Shown here one piece after another: positions 40,966 through 49,442 of a DNA stretch of 64,000 nucleotides; the first letter of the stretch is position 1; every line of letters starts with the position of its first letter. Source of the stretch: Paramesorhizobium sp049065735. GTDB taxonomy: Bacteria > Pseudomonadota > Alphaproteobacteria > Rhizobiales > Rhizobiaceae. Under the pieces are notes generated by a model. The model did not search any database and was not told where the DNA came from. It saw nothing but the letters and a program-made list of their open reading frames with translations. The translations under genes and the position numbers were made by a program. The stretch is from assembly GCF_049065735.1 (NCBI RefSeq), contig NZ_JBAKHD010000001.1, forward strand, positions 372,001-436,000, written 5' to 3'.

Positions 40966-41225
40966 TCAGGCCTCTGCTGCTCGTCATCGGTGCCCCAGCC
41001 GTTCAGCCATGTGCGGACTTCCTCACCGGTCAAATGCCGCCCGGTTTCCTGATAGGCCGCCCAGGAGGCCAAGGCTTCCTGCTTGAAGCTCTCTCGCGCT
41101 TCTTCGCGGTCCACATATTGCTGGATTGCTTCCAGCATGATCCAATGCGCGGAACGCCGGCGCTGGCTGGCAAGCTGCTGGACGCGGCTCTTCAGGTCAT
41201 CGCCAATCTTGAGGGAGGTTGCCAT
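40953..41225 (-). CDS. CopG/ParD-like ribbon-helix-helix antitoxin
   Basis: 90 residues. MATSLKIGDDLKSRVQQLASQRRRSAHWIMLEAIQQYVDREE is a ribbon-helix-helix domain; the tail ALASWAAYQETGRHLTGEEVRTWLNGWGTDD contacts the toxin in this family. Start ATG 41225. The short palindrome GGTAATACC at 41244-41252 upstream may be part of its operator. The pair lies between rimJ and mpp. Confidence 0.9.
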   Translation of the reverse strand: MATSLKIGDDLKSRVQQLASQRRRSAHWIMLEAIQQYVDREEARESFKQEALASWAAYQETGRHLTGEEVRTWLNGWGTDDEQQRPECHK

Positions 41226-41291
41226 ATCGAGCCTTTATTGCTTGGTAATACCTTTCGATAATATAGCTTTCCCCAATATTGCTGTCCACTC

Positions 41292-42584
41292 TCACACCGC
41301 CATCTTCCGCGTCTGCGCCCGGGTCGACAGCGTGTCGCGCACGCCGTCGAAATGCATGAGCTTGCCCACCGGGCCCACGGCGGCGACGGTGGGCCTGGTG
41401 TCGAGGAACAGTCGGCCGGCAAGGTCGGTCAGGCGCTCGGCGGTGATGTGCGAGAGCCGGTCCAGCAATTCGTCATTGGTGACCGGGCGGCCATAGAGCA
41501 GGATCTGCCGGGCGATCTGCCCGGCGCGGCTGGCCACGCTCTCCTGCGACATCAGGAGGCTCGCGCGGTACTGGGCCCGGGCGCGGTTCACCTCTTCCTC
41601 GCTGATGTTCTGCGAAGCCTCATGCAGCTCGTTGAGGATGACGGGCACTAGTTCTGTGAGATCGTCGCGCCCCGTGGCCGCGTGGATACCGAAGAGGCCG
41701 GTATCGGAAAAGCCCCAGTGAAAGGCATAGACGGAATAGCACAGGCCGCGCTTCTCCCGCACTTCCTGGAACAGCCGCGAGGACATGCCGCCGCCCAGCG
41801 CCATGGCAAGGATCTGCGAGGCGTAGAAATCGCGCACATGATAGGCCCGGCCCTCGAAGCCGATGAGCACCTGCGCATCCATGAGATCGCGATGCTCGCG
41901 GAAATCGCCGCCGACATAATGCGCCAGATCGGGCAGAGGCCCGGTGGAATGCGGGCGGAAGCCGCCGAGGCGCGTTTCCACCTCGCGAACGAAATCGTCG
42001 TGATTGATCGCGCCAGCCGCCGTCACCACCATGCGGTCGGCGCTGTATTGCTGTTCCATATAGGTGCGTAGGTCGGCGGAGGTGAAGGCCTCCACCGTTT
42101 CCGGCTCGCCCAGGATGGCGCGGCCCACCGGCTGGTGGCGGAAGGCGGTTTCGGTGAAGCGGTCGAAGACGATATCGTCGGGCGTATCATGCGCCGCGCC
42201 GATCTCCTGCATGATGACATGCTTCTCGCGTTCGAGCTCGTCCGCGTCGAATTTGGAGGAGGTCAGTATATCGGAGAGGATGTCGATCGCCAGCGGCACG
42301 TCGTTGCGCAATACGCGGGCATAGTAGGAGGTAGTCTCGACGCTGGTGGCGGCGTTGATCTCGCCGCCGACATTCTCGATGTCGGTCGCGATCTGCCAGG
42401 CGGTGCGGTTTTCGGTGCCCTTGAAGGCCATGTGCTCGAGGAGATGGGCGATGCCGTGCTGGTCGTTCGCCTCGTTGCGGGAACCGGCCTTGACCCAGAT
42501 TCCGAGCGCCACACTCTCGACGTTCGGCATCGCCTCGGTGGCGATGGTCAGTCCGTTTGGAAGACGGCTTACTTCAACACCCAT
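41292..42584 (-). CDS. M16-family zinc protease, mitochondrial processing peptidase-like
   Basis: 430 residues, single M16 unit. The inverted zinc motif HLLEH is in DQHGIAHLLEHMAFKGTENR, with the distal Glu in the ETTSYYARVL...LEREKHVIMQE region. The glycine-rich LGGGMSSRLFQEVREKRGLCYSVYAF block matches the alphaproteobacterial relatives of mitochondrial MPP beta. The cellular substrate is unknown. It follows thrC by 5 bases on the same strand, a conserved rhizobial pair. Confidence 0.95.
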   Translation of the reverse strand: MGVEVSRLPNGLTIATEAMPNVESVALGIWVKAGSRNEANDQHGIAHLLEHMAFKGTENRTAWQIATDIENVGGEINAATSVETTSYYARVLRNDVPLAIDILSDILTSSKFDADELEREKHVIMQEIGAAHDTPDDIVFDRFTETAFRHQPVGRAILGEPETVEAFTSADLRTYMEQQYSADRMVVTAAGAINHDDFVREVETRLGGFRPHSTGPLPDLAHYVGGDFREHRDLMDAQVLIGFEGRAYHVRDFYASQILAMALGGGMSSRLFQEVREKRGLCYSVYAFHWGFSDTGLFGIHAATGRDDLTELVPVILNELHEASQNISEEEVNRARAQYRASLLMSQESVASRAGQIARQILLYGRPVTNDELLDRLSHITAERLTDLAGRLFLDTRPTVAAVGPVGKLMHFDGVRDTLSTRAQTRKMAV

Positions 42585-42589
42585 GCTCG

Positions 42590-43996
42590 CTAGACTCCCT
42601 CCCGCGCCAGAACCCTGGAATTGCGGCTGACATGATCTTCCACGATTTTTAGATCGTTGGGAAGCACTGTATAATTCTCTTTTCTCGTCATGAGATCCCC
42701 GAGCCAGGCCGGAAGTTGCGGCGTCACGCCGCTGGCCTCCGCCACGGCCTGCGGAAATTTGGCCGGATGCGCGGTCGCCAGCACCACCATCGGCGCGTCA
42801 CCGGCATGGTCTCGCCCGACCTTGACGCCGATCGCCGAATGCGGATCGAGCAGGTAGGAGGAGGCCTTCAGCACGGAGCGGATCGTCGCGGCGGTATCGG
42901 TCATGGTCGAGCGGCCCGCGCCGAACTCCGCGCGAATGCGGTCGAGCGCCGGCTCGCCAATGGTGAAGCCGCCGGACTGCTTGAGCCCGTCCATCAGCCG
43001 GCGCACTGCCGCCGCGTCGCGCCCATGCGCCTCGTAGAGCAGCCGCTCGAAATTGGAGGAAACCTGGATATCCATCGAGGGCGAGGTGGTCTGGATGACG
43101 CCGCGCGTCTCATAGGCGCCCGTGGCAAGCGTGCGGTAGAGAATGTCGTTGTCATTGGTCGCCGCGATCAGACGGGCGATGGGCAGGCCCATACGCTTGG
43201 CGACGTAACCGGCGAAGATGTCGCCGAAATTGCCCGTCGGCACGGTGAAGGAAACCGGGCGGTCCGGCGCGCCAAGCGACAGCGCGGCGGTGAAATAATA
43301 CACCACCTGCGGCATGATGCGCGCCCAGTTGATCGAGTTGACCCCCGACAACGACAGCGCATCGCGGAATTTGAGGTCGTTGAACATACCCTTCACCAGC
43401 GCCTGGCAATCGTCGAAATTGCCTTCGATGGAGAGCGCATGGACATTCGCGGCGGTGGAACTCGTCATCTGCCGCTGCTGCACCGGCGAGACGCGGCCAT
43501 GGGGGAAGAGAATGAAGATATCCGTGCGGTCGCGGCCCGCGAAGGCTTCGATGGCCGCGCCGCCCGTATCGCCCGAGGTGGCGCCGACGATGGTCGCCCG
43601 CTCGCCCCGCTCGGCAAGCGCATGATCCATCAGCCGCGCCAGCAATTGCATCGCCACATCCTTGAAGGCGAGCGTCGGCCCGTGGAACAGTTCAAGCACG
43701 AACTCATTCGCGCCGGTCTGCACAAGCGGGCACACCGCGTGATGGCGGAAGGTGGCGTAAGCCTCGCGGATCATCCGCTCGAAATCGGCTTGCGGAATCT
43801 CGCCCCCTGTGAAGGGCGAAAGCACGGCGATGGCGATGTCGGCGTAAGATTTGCCGCGCAGCGAACGGATTTCGTCAGGCGAGAGGGTAGGGAAGGCTTC
43901 GGGCAAATAGAGCCCGCCATCACGCGCGAGCCCCGCCAGCAGCGCATCGGAAAATCCCAAAACCGGCGCTTCGCCGCGGGTACTCACATATTTCAT
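42590..43996 (-). CDS. thrC: Threonine synthase
   Basis: 468 residues, fold type II PLP enzyme converting phosphohomoserine to threonine. The PLP Lys lies in FHGPTLAFKDVAMQLLARLM; the phosphate loop is GATSGDTGGAAIEAFAG, and NSINWARIMPQVVYYF and PTGNFGDIFAGYVAKRMGLP are typical. ATG 43996 gives the family N-terminus MKYVSTRGEAPVLGFSDALLAGLARDGGLY. It acts after ThrB (32649). A family 4-like palindrome lies just upstream. Confidence 0.96.
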   Translation of the reverse strand: MKYVSTRGEAPVLGFSDALLAGLARDGGLYLPEAFPTLSPDEIRSLRGKSYADIAIAVLSPFTGGEIPQADFERMIREAYATFRHHAVCPLVQTGANEFVLELFHGPTLAFKDVAMQLLARLMDHALAERGERATIVGATSGDTGGAAIEAFAGRDRTDIFILFPHGRVSPVQQRQMTSSTAANVHALSIEGNFDDCQALVKGMFNDLKFRDALSLSGVNSINWARIMPQVVYYFTAALSLGAPDRPVSFTVPTGNFGDIFAGYVAKRMGLPIARLIAATNDNDILYRTLATGAYETRGVIQTTSPSMDIQVSSNFERLLYEAHGRDAAAVRRLMDGLKQSGGFTIGEPALDRIRAEFGAGRSTMTDTAATIRSVLKASSYLLDPHSAIGVKVGRDHAGDAPMVVLATAHPAKFPQAVAEASGVTPQLPAWLGDLMTRKENYTVLPNDLKIVEDHVSRNSRVLAREGV

Positions 43997-44011
43997 GTCA
44001 TCCTGGCCCTT

Positions 44012-44060
44012 ACAGCATCATCCCGAAATGTTGGGGACATTTGAATATGATCATGCTGTT
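44012..44060. repeat. Family 4-like palindrome between thrC and a lipoprotein gene
   Basis: ACAGCATCATCCCGAAATG and its loose inverse CATTTGAATATGATCATGCTGT, arms ACAGCAT/ATGCTGT. It resembles the GCATGATC elements at 13607 and 49388 but is diverged. It sits in the divergent promoter region. Confidence 0.6.
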
Positions 44061-44205
44061 AAAAAATCCTGCAGATCGGTCGCGCAGAGTTGAAGACGGC
44101 TTGCCCTCTCCGGCAAAAAGCAGGAAAACACCGTCGCGCGGCCCCATTTGGCGGTGGTCCATGGCGTGGTATAGAACAGGTTCATCAGTGCAGGGAAGTC
44201 CGGTC

Positions 44206-44754
44206 ATGAATAAAGCATCATACAATCGTTCCGCGTTTCATCAAGTTTTCGCGATGGCGCTGGTTCTGGCGGCGGCCGGATGCACGACCAAGGGTGGATC
44301 GGAAACGCCCAGCGAGCCGAAGATATCAGAGGCCGAACTGCGCGCCTGGTGCCCCGGCGTGGTGCTGCGCGAAGGCACCGCCTTCTTCAATACTTACGAA
44401 AAGGGCGGCGAGCAGGACAAGTCCCGCATCGTCTATCAGGCCTCCATCGCCGATGTGACACGCGCCTGCCAGTACGGACCCGGCACGATCACCATGGACG
44501 TGGCCGCCGCCGGCAAGATCGTCCCCGGCCCGCGCTTCAAGGCCGGCACCATCACCATGCCCATCCGCGTCGCCGTGATGCAGGGAGACGCGGTGCTTTA
44601 TTCGAAGCTGCATAAATATCAGGTCAGCGTCACCGATCCCTCGACCGCAACCCAGTTCATCTTCAACGATAAGGGCATCACCTTCCCGGCCCCCGCGCAA
44701 AGGGATGTGCAGGTTTTCATCGGTTACGATGAGGGGCCTGCCAAGGCGAACTAA
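44206..44754 (+). CDS. Lipoprotein of unknown function
   Basis: 182 residues. Signal peptide FHQVFAMALVLAAAGC with the lipid-bearing Cys at 26. The mature part has a conserved-looking ELRAWCPGVVLREGTAFFNTYEKGG...RACQYGPG with two Cys, then a beta-rich region ending in a Pro/Val-rich strand. I do not recognise a named family; it looks like a rhizobial periplasmic lipoprotein. ATG 44206 follows GGGAAG at about 44193; the frame extends upstream to 44041 across the repeat. Confidence 0.8.
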   Translation: MNKASYNRSAFHQVFAMALVLAAAGCTTKGGSETPSEPKISEAELRAWCPGVVLREGTAFFNTYEKGGEQDKSRIVYQASIADVTRACQYGPGTITMDVAAAGKIVPGPRFKAGTITMPIRVAVMQGDAVLYSKLHKYQVSVTDPSTATQFIFNDKGITFPAPAQRDVQVFIGYDEGPAKAN

Positions 44755-44808
44755 TCGGTTGACGTAATCACCTGCACAGCATTTTGCCGTTGTTGTCATG
44801 GATAGGAA

Positions 44809-44847
44809 GAGGATGGATTCCTGTGCTTGTCACAGGAATCCATCCTC
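44809..44847. repeat. Perfect hairpin of REP type (family 5)
   Basis: Perfect 17-base arms GAGGATGGATTCCTGTG (44809-44825) and CACAGGAATCCATCCTC (44831-44847), loop CTTGT. The same loop and a GGATCC/GGATTCC core occur in the large inverted repeat at 19899-20077. It lies after the lipoprotein gene. Confidence 0.85.
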
Positions 44848-45129
44848 ACCATGGAGAGCAGCCGCAGCAATAAAAGAACGGCATTCCCCATCTAAACAGC
44901 ACCATTCACCTTTGAATATCGAATTTAATCACGAAAATCCATGATTTTAAGCGTGGTTGCCTCTCTATGGCCACATTCTTTAATTCTTATGGTATAAGAA
45001 TACTTTCATACCAAAGTATATTTCAAATATATCCGAAGAGATTTTATTAAAATTCTAATGATTATCAGATTTTATCGCCCATGAATGTTGGGCTGCAAAG
45101 TTTTCTTTCCATGGTAGGCAGTAAATTCA
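44848..45129. other. AT-rich gene-free stretch before the CSS-EAL gene
   Basis: About 280 bases of visibly lower GC with no supportable gene. It contains a TGGTAT/ATACCA inverted repeat (44990-44995, 45008-45013) and several T-rich runs. It probably holds the promoter of the EAL gene that starts at 45130; I cannot assign a specific binding protein. Confidence 0.5.
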
Positions 45130-46746
45130 GTGACTGATCGTTTGCGCCCCATTTTCCGGACTTCGCCCATTTTCCTCGTGGTGCTGCTGGCGGCATTGCT
45201 GGGAGGGGTCTTCGGCCATGTGCTGGGCACTCGCCTGCGCTTATCCCATGATCAGGCGGAGCTTACGAGCTATTCGAACCAGTTGCTGACCCACGCCATG
45301 GCCGTCATCAACGAGGCCAATGGCGCAATCAACGTCGCCAATACGTCTCCCTATCCCTTTTGCTCGCAAACCGAGCTTCAGCTGCTGCGCAACATGCTTT
45401 TCGAGACGCGCAATGCCAAGGATATCGGGCGCGTCAGGGATGGCGCCGTCGTCTGCTCCACCATATTGGGCACGCCCAACAGAAGGGTCGGGATGCCCCG
45501 CCAAGCGCCCGTTGTGCTGCCTGACGGGTCGCATTTTTATGCCGACGCACCCTTGACCGTCTCGAGCGGCCGGGCGCCTATTCTCGCCAAGGGCGGTACC
45601 GATGTCGTCATCGACCCCAGGGCCTTCGATACTTTCAAGCAGCCACCTTACCATTTCGCGGTTTTTTACGGCAATCTCGAGACGCGCAGCTTCGGCCAGA
45701 TGTTCGGCGACGAGGATGGAACCGGCCCGCAATCGACGGGGCCTGCGACCTGGATAGCGAAGGGCGATGTCCTTCGCCGCGACAGCTGTGACCCATCGGG
45801 CCTGTGCATCGCCGTCTGGGCCGAAATCAGTGCGCTCGACAGCACCAGCTATGTCAACGCCATCACCATGCTCGGCGCCGCGCTGGGCGCGCTTGCCGGG
45901 CTTGGCTGGGTCGATTTCCGCCGCCGCGACCAATCGCTGATGGCCCGGCTCAACCGGGCTCTCTCGCGGGAGGAACTGACCCTCGTCTACCAGCCGGTGG
46001 TCGACGTCACCGATGGCAGGATTGTCGCCGCCGAGGCGCTGATCCGGTGGCAGAGCAATGGCGATTTCGTGCCGCCCGATGTCTTCGTCGCCATCGCCGA
46101 GCAAAAAGGCGTGGGCGGGCGCATCACCCGCTACGTGGTTGACCATGTCATCAAGGAAATGGGCGAGACGCTGCGCCTGCACCGCGATTTCCGCATCACC
46201 ATCAATGTGACAGCCTCGGACCTGAACGATCCGAAATTCCTGGTGGCGATCGAAGAGGGGCTGCATTATGCCGATATCGAGCCGCAGCAGATCGGCATTG
46301 AGTTGACCGAGCGCTCCGCCGCCGATTCCCATGCAGCCATCGAGGGCATCGCCCGCCTGCGCGCACGCGGTCATTCGGTCTATATCGACGATTTCGGTAC
46401 TGGCTATTCGAGCCTTTCCTATCTGGGTGAGCTCAATGTCGACGCGCTGAAGATGGACCGCGCCTTCACCCGCACCGTCGGCACAGACGCGGTGACGGTC
46501 TCGATCGTGCCGCAGATCATCGACATGGCGGTCAAGCACAAGCTCGATATCGTCGCCGAAGGCGTCGAGACTGAAGCGCAGGCCGATTATTTCCGCAATC
46601 TGCCCGTCCAGGTGATGGGGCAGGGCTGGTATTTCGGCCGGCCCGTTCCGGCCTTTAAGCTGATCCGGCGGCTGGAACAGCAGGACGGAATCATCGCGCT
46701 GAGAAGACGGCGCAAGAAAAATAAACCGGGGGTAAAAGTCGGCTGA
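45130..46746 (+). CDS. CSS-motif EAL c-di-GMP phosphodiesterase
   Basis: 538 residues. Membrane helix 13-33, a periplasmic CSS domain with Cys pair C78 (FCSQTELQLLRNML) and C109 (DIGRVRDGAVVCSTILG), a second helix at about 238-258, then a cytosolic EAL domain (about 270-520). The EAL core is intact: AAEALIRW, NVTASDLND, IELTERSAAD, DDFGTGYSSLSYLGEL, KMDRAF and AEGVETEAQ. In E. coli PdeC the CSS cysteines set activity through periplasmic disulfide state; that is known of the family and inferred here. The start is GTG 45130. Confidence 0.93.
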   Translation: MTDRLRPIFRTSPIFLVVLLAALLGGVFGHVLGTRLRLSHDQAELTSYSNQLLTHAMAVINEANGAINVANTSPYPFCSQTELQLLRNMLFETRNAKDIGRVRDGAVVCSTILGTPNRRVGMPRQAPVVLPDGSHFYADAPLTVSSGRAPILAKGGTDVVIDPRAFDTFKQPPYHFAVFYGNLETRSFGQMFGDEDGTGPQSTGPATWIAKGDVLRRDSCDPSGLCIAVWAEISALDSTSYVNAITMLGAALGALAGLGWVDFRRRDQSLMARLNRALSREELTLVYQPVVDVTDGRIVAAEALIRWQSNGDFVPPDVFVAIAEQKGVGGRITRYVVDHVIKEMGETLRLHRDFRITINVTASDLNDPKFLVAIEEGLHYADIEPQQIGIELTERSAADSHAAIEGIARLRARGHSVYIDDFGTGYSSLSYLGELNVDALKMDRAFTRTVGTDAVTVSIVPQIIDMAVKHKLDIVAEGVETEAQADYFRNLPVQVMGQGWYFGRPVPAFKLIRRLEQQDGIIALRRRRKKNKPGVKVG

Positions 46747-46840
46747 TCAGTTTTGTGCTTAGTATTTAAACGAAATTTGATTAAAAAATGAGCGCGGGTG
46801 TGAGGAGAATATCAACCGGTTCGAATATAGGATGCTGCCC

Positions 46841-47023
46841 ATGAAACCACGATATGAATGCATTCTCGAACCGACCGACACCTGGGCCATTTTCGACACG
46901 GTCACCGGTGTTCCCGTCATTATAGGCACCAAGCTGATGATCGGCCTTTCTCTTGAAGAGGCGGAGGAGACGCTCGCCATGCTCAACGAGCCGCCGAAGA
47001 GCCGGAAAAAGTCGGCGGCATAG
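46841..47023 (+). CDS. Small conserved hypothetical protein
   Basis: 60 residues starting MKPRYECILEPTDTWAIFDTVTG, compact and acidic, with a basic tail PKSRKKSAA. No membrane segment or metal motif. Similar short proteins seem to occur in Brucella, from memory only. ATG 46841 has AGG at 46829-46831, 9 bases upstream; an ATG three codons earlier is possible. The 175-base gap after it holds only a family 2 repeat fragment near 47155. Confidence 0.65.
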   Translation: MKPRYECILEPTDTWAIFDTVTGVPVIIGTKLMIGLSLEEAEETLAMLNEPPKSRKKSAA

Positions 47024-47198
47024 CCTGAGTTTCGTTTTAAACGGAAGCGTCAAGAAGGGGTATGCCCACTGAATCTATCAAAACATGAACTGCTTTAAAT
47101 GGGAGTCAGGCGCGCCCTTAGAGCAAGTCGTGTTTTAACGGAATCGCGAGGCAACCCCCTCTGCCCTGCCGCCGTTGCTTCTGTCTAAATAAATTGCC

Positions 47199-47888
47199 CT
47201 AAATCGCCTCCGACCACTCCGCCATAGCGGCGATCACCGCCGGTAAATCCCGGTGCCGGTTGATGACAGTCTCCGCGCCGGCTTCCGTCAGGCGATCGGC
47301 ATGTCCGGGATAGGTGTGTGCGCCGCCGGTGAAGCCGATGACGCGCATGCCTGCCGCCCGTGCGCCATGGATGCCATGCACCGAATCTTCGATCACGATG
47401 ACATTCTTCGGGTCGGCGCCGAATTTCTCCGCCGCGTAAAGAAACACGTCCGGTGCCGGCTTGCCCTTCTTGGTGCCCACCTCGCCGGCGGCGAAGATGT
47501 CGGGCGCGAAGAGGTCGTATAGCCCGACCCGCTTCAGCATCAGCTCCAGCCGTCTGGTCGACGAGTTCGAGCATATGCATTTGGGCAGCTTCAGCGCCGA
47601 TGCCGCCTTGGCGATGCCCTCGATCGCTTCCACCTCGTTCGCCAGCCGCTCATCCAGGATCCGGTCGGATTTCTCGATGAGCGAGGCGGAAATGGGAATT
47701 CCGGCTTCCCGCTCCACCAGCATCAATATGCTCGGCCAGGTCAAGCCCGAAAACCGCTCGGCGATCTCGTCCGGCTCGATGGCATAGCCCGCATCGGTCA
47801 GAAGCTCGGATTCGACCCGTGCCGCAATGATCTCCGAATCGACCAGAACGCCGTCGCAGTCGAAAATGATGAGCTCTGGTGCGGCCAT
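47199..47888 (-). CDS. HAD-superfamily hydrolase (beta-phosphoglucomutase-like)
   Basis: 229 residues. Motif I is FDCDGVLVDSE (residues 9-19) with both catalytic Asp. Motif II is CSNSSTRR, and motifs III/IV are GKPAPDVFLYAAEKFG and VIVIEDSVHGIHGARAAGM. A helical cap lies between. Probably a sugar-phosphate phosphatase of the YniC/Gph group; substrate unknown. It is divergent from ccrM. Confidence 0.9.
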   Translation of the reverse strand: MAAPELIIFDCDGVLVDSEIIAARVESELLTDAGYAIEPDEIAERFSGLTWPSILMLVEREAGIPISASLIEKSDRILDERLANEVEAIEGIAKAASALKLPKCICSNSSTRRLELMLKRVGLYDLFAPDIFAAGEVGTKKGKPAPDVFLYAAEKFGADPKNVIVIEDSVHGIHGARAAGMRVIGFTGGAHTYPGHADRLTEAGAETVINRHRDLPAVIAAMAEWSEAI

Positions 47889-48085
47889 GTTGCGGGTATC
47901 CTGTTCAATGGCGGGGAGGGTTTTAAGACGGGCCTCGGGCTACACCTTAATTGGCCGGGCGTCAAAGTTTTATGGCAGGGGAGGGCGGCGCTTAACGCCA
48001 TATTTACCCTGTCCGGTAACCATAAGGGCAATTCAGTAACGCGTCCGGTGCGGTGAAAATCGTACCCCAGTAGCCGAGTATCTTG

Positions 48086-49219
48086 ATGTCCTTAGTCCGT
48101 AAAGTGAATGAGCTGCCTCATGCAGCACCGCAGTCTTCCTGGCTTGACACGATCCTCAAGGGCGATTGCGTCGCGGCGCTGGAGCGGCTTCCCGACCATT
48201 CCGTCGATGTGATCTTCGCCGATCCCCCCTACAACCTCCAACTCGATGGCGATCTGCATCGCCCCGACCAGTCCAAGGTCGATGCCGTTGACGATCATTG
48301 GGACCAGTTCGAGAGCTTTCAGGCCTATGATGCCTTCACCCGCGCCTGGCTGCTCGCCTGCCGCCGTGTGCTGAAGCCGAACGGCACCATCTGGGTCATC
48401 GGCTCCTATCACAACATCTTCCGCGTCGGCACCTCGCTGCAGGATCTGGGCTTCTGGGTTTTGAACGACATCGTCTGGCGCAAGACCAATCCAATGCCGA
48501 ATTTCCGCGGACGCCGCTTCCAGAATGCGCATGAGACGCTGATCTGGGCCTCCCGCGACCAGAAGACCAAGGGCTACACCTTCAATTATGAAGCGCTGAA
48601 GGCGGCCAATGATGATCTCCAGATGCGCTCCGACTGGCTGTTCCCGATCTGCACCGGCAATGAACGGCTGAAGGACGAGAATGGCGACAAGATCCACCCG
48701 ACCCAGAAGCCGGAAGCGCTGCTGGCCCGTGTGCTGATGGCGTCGTCAAAGCCGGGCGATGTGGTGCTCGACCCGTTCTTCGGCTCCGGCACGACCGGCG
48801 CGGTGGCCAAGCGCCTCGGCCGCCATTTCGTCGGCGTCGAGCGCGAGCAGGCCTATATCGATGCCGCCCTGGCGCGCATCGAGGCGGTCGAGCCGCTGGG
48901 AAAGGCCGAGCTGACGGTGATGACCGGCAAGCGCGCCGAGCCGCGCGTCGCCTTCGTCAGTGTGGTGGAGGCGGGGCTCCTGCGCCCCGGCACGGTGCTG
49001 ACCGACGCCCGCCGCCGCCACGCCGCCATCGTCCGCGCCGATGGTACGCTCGCCGCCAATGGCGAGGCCGGCTCGATCCACCGCATGGGTGCGAAGGTGC
49101 AGGGGCTCGACGCCTGCAATGGCTGGACCTTCTGGCATTTCGAGAATGGCGGCACGCTCATGCCCATCGACCAACTACGCGGACAAATCCGCCAGCGCAT
49201 GGCATCTGCGGGCGCATAA
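48086..49219 (+). CDS. ccrM: Cell-cycle DNA adenine methyltransferase CcrM (GANTC)
   Basis: 377 residues, a beta-class amino-methyltransferase. Motif IV DPPYNLQL is at about 46-53 and the SAM motif DPFFGSGTTGAVAKRLGRHFVGVERE at about 230-255, i.e. the order catalytic motif first that defines beta-class enzymes. The C-terminal roughly 100 residues (LLRPGTVLTDARRRHAAIVRADGTL...ACNGWTFWHFE) form the CcrM-specific domain needed for DNA recognition. It methylates adenine in GANTC and helps time the cell cycle. ATG 48086 gives the length of the Brucella enzyme. Confidence 0.97.
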   Translation: MSLVRKVNELPHAAPQSSWLDTILKGDCVAALERLPDHSVDVIFADPPYNLQLDGDLHRPDQSKVDAVDDHWDQFESFQAYDAFTRAWLLACRRVLKPNGTIWVIGSYHNIFRVGTSLQDLGFWVLNDIVWRKTNPMPNFRGRRFQNAHETLIWASRDQKTKGYTFNYEALKAANDDLQMRSDWLFPICTGNERLKDENGDKIHPTQKPEALLARVLMASSKPGDVVLDPFFGSGTTGAVAKRLGRHFVGVEREQAYIDAALARIEAVEPLGKAELTVMTGKRAEPRVAFVSVVEAGLLRPGTVLTDARRRHAAIVRADGTLAANGEAGSIHRMGAKVQGLDACNGWTFWHFENGGTLMPIDQLRGQIRQRMASAGA

Positions 49220-49347
49220 AAAGCTGGCGGCTCGCGAAAAGTTGAAGGACTTTCGCATGAGACCGGGCCGCTAAAAACAAAGTCTGGACACTATTCGGAG
49301 TCACACTCTCTCATCAATCGGACGACCTCCAGTCAAAGTCTGATCAG

Positions 49348-49385
49348 GAAGCGCTCGGGGTTCACGCCTCGGGCGCTTCGTGTTT
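49348..49385 (+). terminator. Probable Rho-independent terminator downstream of ccrM
   Basis: Thirteen-base stem GAAGCGCTCGGGG (49348-49360) with CCTCGGGCGCTTC (49367-49379), two G-U pairs, loop TTCACG, followed by GTGTTT. It lies about 130 bases after the ccrM stop; nothing coding is seen between. Confidence 0.75.
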
Positions 49386-49387
49386 AA

Positions 49388-49430
49388 GCATGGTCCCGAA
49401 AAGTTGCAGACTTTTCGGTCAAGATCATGC
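49388..49430. repeat. Family 4 GCATGATC repeat
   Basis: GCATGGTCCCGAAAAGT ... ACTTTTCGGTCAAGATCATGC, differing by one visible base (GGTC for GATC) from the copy at 13607-13649. It lies between the ccrM terminator and the end of the convergent HAD gene. Confidence 0.85.
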
Positions 49431-49442
49431 GGCAAAACAAGG

